Under the pieces are notes generated by a model. The model ran no database searches and was not told the DNA's origin. It saw only the letters and a list, made by a program, of their open reading frames with translations. The position numbers were made by a program, and so were the translations under genes. Of a DNA stretch of 8,416 nucleotides, positions 1-6,419 are shown in pieces (positions within the stretch are counted from its first letter, which is position 1; every line of letters starts with the position of its first letter). The stretch comes from Treponema sp. (GTDB lineage Bacteria > Spirochaetota > Spirochaetia > Treponematales > Treponemataceae). The DNA lies in assembly GCA_003455655.1 (NCBI GenBank), contig DMQP01000186.1, positions 1 through 8,416 of the forward strand, read 5' to 3'.

Positions 1-2564
1 TGTATAATTGCGGTATCTGCAAATTTACAGGCGGCACCTTTAAAGGAAATCAGGCAACCAGTGGTGGCGGTGGTATTCATAGTTCTGGTTCACTGTACAT
101 AAGCGGTACTGCAACTATTGGCGGAACTAGTGCTAACGGAAATTCTCTTACTGATACAGACGCAGGAAACGGTGGAGGCCTGTTCTGTTCCGGAGCGACA
201 CGATTTGGTTATACCTATGACGGCACAACCGAATCTGCAGCTGCATGGTCGGGTTCGGTAAGCAGTAACAGTGCAGCTTTCGGCGGTGGTATTTACCAGT
301 CAGCAGGAAGTTTGAAATTCAGTTCAAGTGTAACCGGTAGCATTGGTGGAAGCGGTAAAGCAAATACTGCTTCAGTAAGTGGTGGAGGTATATACAGTAA
401 AGTTGCCGTTACCCTTGAAGCGGGAACTATCAGCTATAACACGGCTGAATCTAGTGGCGGTGGTTTGGCTGTTAACGGATCTGGTGCCGTTACAATTTCA
501 GGAGGAACCATAAGCCATAACACCGCAAAGACAGGTGGTGGTTTGAATTTAACTGGAGCAGCACTGTATATGTCTGCAGGAACTATTTCTTCAAATGAAG
601 CGACAAATCAAGGCGGCGGTATTGCGACAAATGGTAATGTATTTATTTATGATACTGCTACCATAGGAGGTACTGCAAGCTCTGCCGCTAATAAAGCAAC
701 CGGTTCTGCATACGGACAGGGAGGAGGAATCTTTGCTAGTAATGCTTCTGGTACCGTCTATCTTGGATATAAAACTGCCTCTTCAGCTTCAGAATGGACT
801 GGCTCCATTTCTGGAAATTCTGCATACAATAGCGGTGGCGGTATTTATTGTGCTGGTACCATAAAAATGGACACCGGTACTATTGGTGGCTCTTCTACAA
901 AGGCAAATTCTGCAAAACAGGGTGGCGGCATTTATAGTGGAGGAACGCTTGAAATAACCGGCGGTACAATCTCGTATAATACAGCAGAAAACTATGGCGG
1001 TGGTATATACAGCGGAAATTCTTCTGGTGATACAATGATTATGACTGCAGGTGCTGTAAAAGCAAACTCTGCTGTCAACTCTGGTGGCGGTATATACATT
1101 GCGTATGGATGTGCATATATAAGCGGTACTGCAACTATTGGCGGAACAAGTTCAACAGATGGAAATAAAACAACCGGTACTTCAGGCCAAGGTGGCGGAG
1201 CGACTGTTTGTGAGACTCCAGGCTGTTGTCTTTATCTTGGATACGATAGTTCTGCGGCAGTAAAAGCCTGGACTGGCTCTGTCAGTTACAACAGCAGCGT
1301 AAAAGGCGGCGGTGTGTATAACCGCGGTGCACTGTATATTGCAAACGGCTCAACTACAGTTGGTTCTGGAGCAATTGCAAATAATACCGCAAGCACTGCA
1401 GGCGGTGCAGTGTACCTTGACTATCAGAGTGCAAAAATCAATATAGGCGGTTCTGCAAGAATTCCTGCAGGCTCTGACGGTAAGCATGATGTGTACCTGG
1501 AAATCACTTGTATTGGCGAGAGTCCTATTATTTTTACATCAGCACTTACTGCAGCCGGCAGTGTTCATCTTACGATTCCTGATAGCTTTACTCCCACAGC
1601 CACAGGAAAAGATCTGATTACATCAACAGCGGTAACTGGAGCAAACTTTAATAGCAGTGTTGCAAAATTCTGTGTAGGAAAACAGAGAAGTACCTATCAG
1701 ACTTCAATTACGGTAACAACTAACACAGGAACTGCACTTGCAAAACTGGTAAGGGATTCAAGCTATGTCTCAACCGGTAATGTAACATTGCCTGGAACTG
1801 CAATAACTACCCCAAGAACATCAGGAGTTTTTATTGCCGGTCGAACTTTTAAATTGCCAAAAATTCTTGCATGTGACCATGAATGCACGCAGGGCGAATA
1901 TGAGATGTATTGTAATTATGCAACAGCTCCTACGTCTTCATTGGGAAAAGGTACTGATTATCCTGCATATCGTGTATGCTGGTATGATGCTATTATGTAC
2001 TGTAATTTTCGTAGTATTGCAGAAGGGCTAACCCCTGTCTATTCAGTGAATGGTAAGACAAATCCTACTGAATGGGGTAGTCTCCTTGGTAATGCTACTA
2101 CTGGCTATCATGTATCAACAGCTTGTGACTGGGATGTTACGATTACGTATACTAATAATGGCTGGCGCCTTCCCTATGAAGCCGAATGGGAATACCTTGC
2201 CCGTGACGGAAACTTAACAAATAGTGGACAGTTTTTGTATTCCGGAAGCGATAATCTTAATGATGTTGCTTGGAACGGAAATAATGCTGGCGGAACGACG
2301 CATGAAGTAAAAACAAAGAATGCTACTCCTACATTAAAAATGTATGATATGGCAGGAAATGTTTGGGAATGGTGTAATGACTGGCATACAGATACAATTA
2401 CTTCTGGTATTGGTTTTACAGGCCCTGCTTCTGGCACAGTACGACAAGCCCGCAATAATGGATATGCTCATATAAATTTCTTAGAGTATCGAGGAGATGG
2501 CTCGGCTCCTACAACAAGAAATGCTGACCTTGGTTTCCGTGTCGTAAGAACGGTTGTAGAGTAG
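1..2564 (+). CDS. Large beta-helix repeat protein with C-terminal FGE/SUMF1-like domain (5' end missing)
   Basis: The reading frame is already open at the left edge (first full codon at nt 3) and runs 853 codons to TAG at 2562-2564, so the true start and any signal peptide lie outside the window. A TTG at 312 is in frame but is not the start, because homologous repeat sequence continues upstream of it. Residues about 1-480 are Gly/Ser/Thr/Ala-rich short repeats with GGGIY-like and GGTISxN-like cores, typical of right-handed parallel beta-helix surface proteins. Residues about 480-607 form a non-repetitive beta-rich linker. Residues about 608-853 form an FGE-sulfatase/C-type-lectin-like domain with the landmarks TQGEYEMY, RLPYEAEWEY (722-731), GNVWEW (785-790) and a terminal LGFRVVR. 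The FGE catalytic cysteines appear absent. Known family members with this layout are exported. I infer a cell-surface or periplasmic binding or adhesin role, not sulfatase maturation. A terminator-like hairpin follows directly. The exact function is unknown. Confidence 0.85.
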   Translation, partial: YNCGICKFTGGTFKGNQATSGGGGIHSSGSLYISGTATIGGTSANGNSLTDTDAGNGGGLFCSGATRFGYTYDGTTESAAAWSGSVSSNSAAFGGGIYQSAGSLKFSSSVTGSIGGSGKANTASVSGGGIYSKVAVTLEAGTISYNTAESSGGGLAVNGSGAVTISGGTISHNTAKTGGGLNLTGAALYMSAGTISSNEATNQGGGIATNGNVFIYDTATIGGTASSAANKATGSAYGQGGGIFASNASGTVYLGYKTASSASEWTGSISGNSAYNSGGGIYCAGTIKMDTGTIGGSSTKANSAKQGGGIYSGGTLEITGGTISYNTAENYGGGIYSGNSSGDTMIMTAGAVKANSAVNSGGGIYIAYGCAYISGTATIGGTSSTDGNKTTGTSGQGGGATVCETPGCCLYLGYDSSAAVKAWTGSVSYNSSVKGGGVYNRGALYIANGSTTVGSGAIANNTASTAGGAVYLDYQSAKINIGGSARIPAGSDGKHDVYLEITCIGESPIIFTSALTAAGSVHLTIPDSFTPTATGKDLITSTAVTGANFNSSVAKFCVGKQRSTYQTSITVTTNTGTALAKLVRDSSYVSTGNVTLPGTAITTPRTSGVFIAGRTFKLPKILACDHECTQGEYEMYCNYATAPTSSLGKGTDYPAYRVCWYDAIMYCNFRSIAEGLTPVYSVNGKTNPTEWGSLLGNATTGYHVSTACDWDVTITYTNNGWRLPYEAEWEYLARDGNLTNSGQFLYSGSDNLNDVAWNGNNAGGTTHEVKTKNATPTLKMYDMAGNVWEWCNDWHTDTITSGIGFTGPASGTVRQARNNGYAHINFLEYRGDGSAPTTRNADLGFRVVRTVVE
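99..127 (+). repeat. Perfect 29-bp direct repeat, copy 1
   Basis: Bases 99-127 are identical to 1119-1147 and encode the ISGTATIGG core. The two copies start 1020 bp apart, exactly 340 codons, so recombination between them would keep the reading frame. It is the longest exact repeat I noticed by eye in the array. Confidence 0.85.
1119..1147 (+). repeat. Perfect 29-bp direct repeat, copy 2
   Basis: This is the second exact copy of bases 99-127, at the start of the third long beta-helix module. Identity ends at base 1148 (A here, T at 128) and at base 1118 (T here, C at 98). Confidence 0.85.
1824..2561 (+). other. FGE/SUMF1-like (C-type-lectin fold) domain of the large surface protein
   Basis: This region encodes residues about 608-853. 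It shows the order of landmarks expected for the FGE-sulfatase family: an N-terminal strand and TQGEY, a WYDAIMYCN helix, GLTPVYSVNG, WRLPYEAEWEY, MAGNVWEWCNDW, and a terminal RNADLGFRVVR. The usual RGGSW box is replaced by a stretch beginning RNNGYA (residues 817-822). In my hand alignment to human SUMF1, the positions of the two catalytic cysteines fall on His823 and Glu828. The domain is therefore probably non-catalytic. In treponemes the same fold is used by the variable protein TvpA, a diversity-generating-retroelement target, so a ligand-binding role is plausible but not shown here. Confidence 0.8.
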
Positions 2565-2572
2565 TGTGTTAA

Positions 2573-2611
2573 CCACCACGACAGGCTTATCGCTTGTTGT
2601 GGTGGGTTTTT
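2573..2611 (+). terminator. Strong rho-independent-type terminator after the surface protein gene
   Basis: Bases 2573-2586 pair with 2592-2605 as a continuous 14-bp stem containing two G-T (G-U in RNA) wobbles, with a 5-base loop TTATC. Five T residues follow at 2607-2611. It begins 9 bases after the stop codon and separates the surface protein gene from trpS. An in-frame TTG at 2594 lies inside the 3' arm, another reason not to start trpS there. Confidence 0.88.
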
Positions 2612-2654
2612 CTCCGCCTTGCGTTTTGTGTCCTTTTTATGCTATGCTTGTTCA

Positions 2655-2660
2655 AGAGGA
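2655..2660 (+). promoter_or_regulatory. Ribosome binding site of trpS
   Basis: AGAGGA lies 5 bases before ATG at 2666. It fixes this start over the in-frame TTG at 2594, which would add 24 hydrophobic residues read out of the terminator hairpin. Confidence 0.8.
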
Positions 2661-2665
2661 AAAAT

Positions 2666-3763
2666 ATGGCAGATTTAGAATATGATTCAAACAAAACCTT
2701 TGCAGCGGCAGTTGAACGCAGTAAAAAAATAGAAGCAGACATTTCTGTGCATCCACAAAACTACCGGGTACTTACGGGCGACCGTCCAACCGGTAGACTG
2801 CACATTGGTCATTACTTTGGTTCTTTGCAAAACAGAGTACGCCTTTCAAAAATGGGTGTTCCCACTATGATTTTAATTGCAGACTATCAAGTGCTTACTG
2901 ACCACGATGCTTTTCAAGAAATAAGTCAAAACACCAAACAGCTTGTTATTGACTATCTGGCAGCTGGTATTGAACCTGGTGAAAACGTTATTATTTATCC
3001 TCATAGTTATATTCCCGAAGCAAACCAACTTATGCTTCCTTTTTTAACCTTAGTTACAAATGCAGAACTTGAACGTAATCCTACGGTTAAAGAAGAAATT
3101 CAAAGTGGTCTTGCAAATGGTAAAATGAAAAGTGTTAACGCAGGTATGTTTACCTATCCCATTCACCAAGCTTGTGACATTCTTTTCTGTAAAGGAAATG
3201 TTGTTCCTGTGGGTAAAGATCAGCTTCCTCATTTGGAACTAACACGAACCATAGCCCGCCGCTTTAACGAAAAATTCTGTAAAGACAGAGAGCCTATTTT
3301 CCCAGAACCACAGGCTCTGCTTTCTAAAACACCAAGTATCTTAGGACTTGATGGTAGCCAAAAAATGTCAAAGAGTCGCGGTAATGCCATTATGCTTAGT
3401 GCAAGTGAAGACGAAACGGCAAAACTTATTAAAAAAGCAAAAACTGACGGCGAACGTTTTATTACTTATGATCCAGAGCACAGACCTGAAGTTGCCAATT
3501 TGCTACAGCTTATTTCTTTGTGTACAGGCGAAGAACCTTCTGCTATTGCTCAGCGTATTGGAGAAGGTGGTGGCGGTATGCTTAAGAATACTCTTACAGA
3601 AGCTCTTAACGAAACCTTGCGTCCTTTGCGCACTAAACGAGCAGAACTGGAAAAAAATCCTGACTATATAAAGCAAGTTCTTACCGATGGAGCAGAGCGT
3701 GCCCGCAAAATTGCTATTCAAACTTTAGATGAAGTTCGTTCAGCAATGAATATGGTTATTTAG
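2666..3763 (+). CDS. trpS: Tryptophanyl-tRNA synthetase
   Basis: This is a cytosolic class Ic aminoacyl-tRNA synthetase that joins L-tryptophan to tRNA-Trp using ATP. The protein is 365 residues. The ATP-binding signature is PTGRLHIGHYFGSL (HIGH motif at 46-49), and the second class I signature is KMSKS (233-237) followed by RGNAI. The Rossmann-fold core and the DQLPHLELTR segment near the tRNA/Trp pocket are also typical of the family. The length is slightly above the usual 320-350 residues because about 33 residues precede the first core strand (RVLTGDRPTG). The ATG at 2666 was chosen for its good Shine-Dalgarno site. The gene follows a strong terminator, so it needs its own promoter within about 50 bases, and I see no convincing one. 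Its last 4 bases overlap the end of the convergent cca gene. Confidence 0.97.
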   Translation: MADLEYDSNKTFAAAVERSKKIEADISVHPQNYRVLTGDRPTGRLHIGHYFGSLQNRVRLSKMGVPTMILIADYQVLTDHDAFQEISQNTKQLVIDYLAAGIEPGENVIIYPHSYIPEANQLMLPFLTLVTNAELERNPTVKEEIQSGLANGKMKSVNAGMFTYPIHQACDILFCKGNVVPVGKDQLPHLELTRTIARRFNEKFCKDREPIFPEPQALLSKTPSILGLDGSQKMSKSRGNAIMLSASEDETAKLIKKAKTDGERFITYDPEHRPEVANLLQLISLCTGEEPSAIAQRIGEGGGGMLKNTLTEALNETLRPLRTKRAELEKNPDYIKQVLTDGAERARKIAIQTLDEVRSAMNMVI

Positions 3764-5157
3764 AATTGAGCATACTTTTGCTTGTAAAGGTTTTGTGCAA
3801 GCGTTAGCAGTTTTTCTTTTTCGTTCATGGCAGGAGATTCGGTAACACTTTCAAACAATTCTTTAAGAATTGCACCCATCGTTTTTCCTGCCGGAATTCC
3901 TAACTGCATTAAATCTTTTCCGTTTACCGCTAAATCTTTAAGACTTAGTGCACTGTGTTGTTCTTCAACCTGAGCAATGCGGTCTTTCAGTTCAAATAAA
4001 CTTTGCATACCTTCTGAACGAGCTTCGGGCATACAGTTGTTTTTTCCGTACATGTCTGCAATTCGTAAAAGCAAAAGATTTTCTACATTTTCTTTTCCCA
4101 CACGAATCAAAAAGCGTCGAACGGTTGCATCTTTCCATGAACTTTCGTAATAGAACATGTGTTCTCGTACAAGCAGAGAGACGGTGTCTATTTGTTCATT
4201 AGAAAATTTTAAATCGGTCATTGATTGTCGCGCTAATTTTTCGCCAGCACTTTCATGTCCATAAAAATGAATTGCAAAGGCTTCTCCTTGTTTTTCTACG
4301 GTGCGGCACTGGGGTTTAGCCATGTCGTGGTAAAAAGCAGCAAGCCTTACCATAAGATTATCTTGTGGTGCTCCGTCGGTTGCGTAAATAAGATGGTCTG
4401 CAACATCAAATACATGGTAACCGCGAGAGTCTTGTTGTTGGCAATTTCGGCAACTTTTAAACTGGGGAATAAAAAGATCAAGAATTCCGCTTTGTTCCAA
4501 AAGAAAAATACTTTGTGAAGGTTTTGCGGTTAAAAGCATTTTACACCATTCATCTCTAAATCGTTCTTTCGAAATGCTTGCTGTTTTTTTTAGAACTTCT
4601 TTGTTCGAAAGAGCCTTTAGTGTTTTTTCTTCAATGGTAAATCCTAACTGTCCTGCAAATCGTATTGCTCTAACAGGACGCAATCCATCTTCTGAAAAGC
4701 GATCAAGTGCATTCCCTACGGTTCGAATTATTTTATTTTGAATGTCTTCTTGTCCGTAGAAAGGGTCTTCTAAAATGCCTGTATTAAGATCTGCTGCAAT
4801 GGCATTCATGGTAAAATCTCTGCGCGAAAGATCTTCTTCTATGGTTGTAGCATAAGCAATAGCATCTGGATGTCTTCCGTCAGAGTAAGTGCTTTCTGTT
4901 CTAAAAGTAGTAACTTCAATGTTGCGGTTAAAGATGCGTACCGTTACTGTTCCGTGAGCAATACCAGTGGGAATAACTTTTTTAAACAGTTTCATAACTT
5001 CTTCTGGTTTTGCATCTGTAGCAAGATCCCAGTCATGAACTGCTTTTCCTAAGAGCGCATCTCGTACTGCTCCTCCCACCAAATAGACTTTAAATCCTGC
5101 ATCAGAAAAGATGGCACCTATTTTTTTTAGTTCAGAAGGAATGGCGATTTTTTTCAT
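3760..5157 (-). CDS. cca: CCA-adding tRNA nucleotidyltransferase with HD domain
   Basis: The protein is 465 residues and is predicted to add or repair the 3'-terminal CCA of tRNAs in the cytosol. Class II nucleotidyltransferase motifs appear in order: GGAVRD (28-33), HDWDLAT with the metal-binding acidic residues Asp42 and Asp44, TGIAHGTVTV (64-73), the template-like motif RRDFTMNA (112-119), and EDGLRPVRAIRF (156-167). An HD-type domain follows (His255, His277-Asp278, His301, His333, Asp368), as in HD-containing bacterial enzymes. A conserved tail begins VNGKDLMQLG (411-420). TGIAHGTVTV followed by EVTTFRTE points to a CCA enzyme; poly(A) polymerase is the alternative. ATG at 5157 is preferred because GGAGG sits 9 bases upstream and the ATG overlaps the upstream stop as ATGA. 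The upstream extension of the frame is a shadow of the membrane protein gene. A CxxC pair (Cys236, Cys239) lies between the two domains. Confidence 0.93.
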   Translation of the reverse strand: MKKIAIPSELKKIGAIFSDAGFKVYLVGGAVRDALLGKAVHDWDLATDAKPEEVMKLFKKVIPTGIAHGTVTVRIFNRNIEVTTFRTESTYSDGRHPDAIAYATTIEEDLSRRDFTMNAIAADLNTGILEDPFYGQEDIQNKIIRTVGNALDRFSEDGLRPVRAIRFAGQLGFTIEEKTLKALSNKEVLKKTASISKERFRDEWCKMLLTAKPSQSIFLLEQSGILDLFIPQFKSCRNCQQQDSRGYHVFDVADHLIYATDGAPQDNLMVRLAAFYHDMAKPQCRTVEKQGEAFAIHFYGHESAGEKLARQSMTDLKFSNEQIDTVSLLVREHMFYYESSWKDATVRRFLIRVGKENVENLLLLRIADMYGKNNCMPEARSEGMQSLFELKDRIAQVEEQHSALSLKDLAVNGKDLMQLGIPAGKTMGAILKELFESVTESPAMNEKEKLLTLAQNLYKQKYAQF

Positions 5158-5513
5158 GCCGCATATCCTCCGGTAAGGGTAAGAATCATTCTGCTTACTA
5201 TAAGAAGTGTTACTGCAAGTAATTCTGCAAGGCCAAAGGGAATAAGGGCAAACCAAAAACGCTTGTGCTTGTACACAATGCCAAAGACAATACTTTGAAT
5301 AATTCCTGCCGCAGAAAAAATAATTAATCCCAAAGAAGAAATACTTGCTATAATAAGTATTATTTCTTGAGTTCCGTCTAAAAACTGCTGAAAATTTCCC
5401 GTTACATAAAGGAGCATGGACATAATGAGTGCCCCTGCTAAAAAGAGCGAAAAACGCTGGGTAAGGGTAAAGAGAAGACTGTTTTGGCGTTCTTGACTGG
5501 GTTCCTTTTTCAT
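5154..5513 (-). CDS. Small membrane protein with about three transmembrane segments, unknown function
   Basis: The protein is 119 residues. A charged N-terminus (MKKEPSQERQ) is followed by three hydrophobic stretches at about residues 21-39, 51-79 and 86-112. A basic loop, YKHKR, at 81-85 suggests a cytoplasmic loop between the second and third. I recognise no family motif. The reading frame can be extended to a TTG at 5537, but the predicted transcription start for this strand lies near 5536, so ATG at 5513 is preferred although no clear Shine-Dalgarno sequence precedes it. The stop overlaps the cca start by 4 bases (ATGA), so the two genes are almost certainly co-transcribed. This says little about function. 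Confidence 0.75.
   Translation of the reverse strand: MKKEPSQERQNSLLFTLTQRFSLFLAGALIMSMLLYVTGNFQQFLDGTQEIILIIASISSLGLIIFSAAGIIQSIVFGIVYKHKRFWFALIPFGLAELLAVTLLIVSRMILTLTGGYAA
5167..5171 (-). promoter_or_regulatory. Ribosome binding site of cca, inside the upstream gene
   Basis: The minus strand reads GGAGG 9 bases before the ATG at 5157. It lies within the last codons of the upstream membrane protein gene, which fits translational coupling through the ATGA overlap (5154-5157). Confidence 0.75.
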
Positions 5514-5520
5514 AAAGCAC

Positions 5521-5550
5521 TTGCGGGACAGACCCAAAAAGGATTATACT
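5521..5550 (+). promoter_or_regulatory. Predicted sigma-70 promoter for the SPFH-aroH-glgA operon
   Basis: A -10 box TATACT (5545-5550) lies 18 bases after TTGCGG (5521-5526), a partial -35 match. The expected start is near 5557, giving a leader of about 26 bases that contains a run of eight T (5561-5568). It shares bases 5545-5548 with the opposing -10 box on the other strand. Confidence 0.45.
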
Positions 5551-5571
5551 GAATTACGAGTTTTTTTTCGA
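5543..5571 (-). promoter_or_regulatory. Predicted sigma-70 promoter for the membrane protein-cca operon
   Basis: On the minus strand there is a perfect -10 box TATAAT (5548 down to 5543). A weak -35-like TCGAAA (5571 down to 5566) lies 17 bases upstream and matches 4 of 6 consensus positions. The expected start is near 5536, giving a leader of about 23 bases to ATG at 5513. The -10 box overlaps the plus-strand -10 box. Confidence 0.55.
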
Positions 5572-5572
5572 T

Positions 5573-5577
5573 AGGGG
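5573..5577 (+). promoter_or_regulatory. Ribosome binding site of the SPFH-like gene
   Basis: AGGGG, within AGGGGTGG, lies 5 bases before ATG at 5583. An in-frame GTG at 5577 overlaps this site and so is unlikely to be the start. Confidence 0.7.
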
Positions 5578-5582
5578 TGGAC

Positions 5583-6419
5583 ATGAAAATCAAAAGATTC
5601 TTCTTCAATGTATTTTTACTGCTTATATTTGCTGGAGTTGTCTTTTTTATAGGGTGGATTACCTTTCTTGTCAAACCCGGAACTATTGGTGTTATGGAAT
5701 CAAAGACAAGTGGTTTGTATGAACAGCCTGTCTATCCTGGTCAGTTTGTGTGGTGCTGGGAACGTTTGCTTCCTACAAATGTCCGCATGCATATTTTTAA
5801 TGCTTCTGCTTACGAAATAACTTCTGTTGTCTCAGGGGAACTTCCCTCGGCAGCTTTGTATCGGTCGCAGTTAGATCCTTCTCCCGATTTTTCTTACCGT
5901 GTTGAATTAAAAGTTTCTCTTGCGGCAGACGGAAATAAACTTGTTACTTTGGTAAAAAATAATCTTGTTGCAGACGACAGCGAACTTAATCTGTGGCTTC
6001 ATAAGCGTTCAGATGAATTTACTTCTGCCTGTGCAGATTTTCTTATGAAAAATTATTCAAATGGAACTGTTGTACCCAAGGCTCTTTCATCTTCTCAAAT
6101 TGAACAAATACTTTCTGCTTTAGGGGAAAATTTCAAGGGCATTAGTGTTTCAGATGTTGTTATTGTTTCAGCAGTGCTTCCCGATTTGTCTTTGTATGAA
6201 AAGGGTAAGGCTTCGTATGAAGCGTATAACGAACGCATTTCTACATTACTTATGGAAAAGGCCTCAGATCAAGCTGCTACTCTTGCAGAAGAAGATCGCA
6301 CTATGGCTCAACTAGAACGCTTTGGTCAGTTACTTTCAAAATATCCTCAGTTAGAAGAACTTTCAAAACAGGGTAGCATAACAGACATCATTGCTGCTTT
6401 AAGGAAGAGTGGAATATGA
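5583..6419 (+). CDS. Membrane-anchored SPFH/band-7-like protein
   Basis: The protein is 278 residues. A single N-terminal membrane anchor (about 6-29) follows a basic start (MKIKR), with no cleavage site evident. The next part, KPGTIGVMESKTSG then YPGQFVW (residues 31-57), resembles the first strands of an SPFH/prohibitin domain: a short sequence after the anchor, a turn, then a Pro-Gly before an aromatic strand. A mixed alpha/beta region reaches about residue 200 (SDVVIVSAVLPDLSLYEKG). A charged helical region, probably a coiled coil, spans about 203-255. SPFH proteins form membrane-bound oligomeric scaffolds; assigning this role is inference from a weak likeness. It heads a three-gene operon, and its stop overlaps the aroH start by 4 bases (ATGA, 6416-6419). 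ATG at 5583 fits the AGGGG site. No enzyme motif was seen. Confidence 0.6.
   Translation: MKIKRFFFNVFLLLIFAGVVFFIGWITFLVKPGTIGVMESKTSGLYEQPVYPGQFVWCWERLLPTNVRMHIFNASAYEITSVVSGELPSAALYRSQLDPSPDFSYRVELKVSLAADGNKLVTLVKNNLVADDSELNLWLHKRSDEFTSACADFLMKNYSNGTVVPKALSSSQIEQILSALGENFKGISVSDVVIVSAVLPDLSLYEKGKASYEAYNERISTLLMEKASDQAATLAEEDRTMAQLERFGQLLSKYPQLEELSKQGSITDIIAALRKSGI

Larger units (their letters stand above)
3..1450 (+). repeat. Beta-helix-type repeat array within the large surface protein
   Basis: The translated region is a chain of degenerate units of roughly 20-30 residues. Each has a GGG(I/V/L)(Y/F) turn, a short strand and a GGTISxNTA-like strand. A longer module occurs three times, starting near nt 99, 651 and 1119. 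Each copy has TATIGGT, then a GGG turn, then an aromatic-rich strand (LGY or FGY), then W(T/S)GS(V/I)SxNS and another GGG turn. The TATIGGT to Trp distance is nearly constant (138, 141 and 141 nt). The pattern fits stacked rungs of a solenoid. It also gives DNA repeats that could expand or contract by recombination. Confidence 0.8.

Noticed and set aside
312..314. TTG as the start of the large repeat protein
   Set aside because: The frame is open back to the window edge and encodes the same repeat type, so the gene starts further left.
2174..2455. Minus-strand reading frame opposite the FGE domain
   Set aside because: It is opposite a clearly conserved domain, and it has no family likeness or ribosome site.
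1824..2564. Active formylglycine-generating enzyme
   Set aside because: The two catalytic cysteines are not at the expected positions and no sulfatase gene is nearby, although the fold is recognisable.
2619..2648. TTGCGT and TATGCT 18 bases apart as a trpS promoter
   Set aside because: The match is weak, and the start would fall at or within the ribosome binding site, leaving almost no leader.
2594..2665. In-frame upstream start of trpS adding a hydrophobic 24-residue leader
   Set aside because: It begins inside a terminator hairpin and lacks a ribosome site, while ATG at 2666 has AGAGGA at good spacing.
5121..5154. A8 and A7 runs (coding strand) near the start of cca as a phase-variation switch
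   Set aside because: They are ordinary Lys-Lys-Ile codons in an A/T-rich genome, and switching off CCA addition would be expected to be harmful.
5158..5520. N-terminal extension of cca by 121 residues
   Set aside because: It overlaps the membrane protein gene in another frame, has Cys/Tyr-rich shadow-like composition, and lies before GGVR-type family sequence that normally starts near residue 25. The ATG at 5157 has GGAGG and an ATGA overlap.
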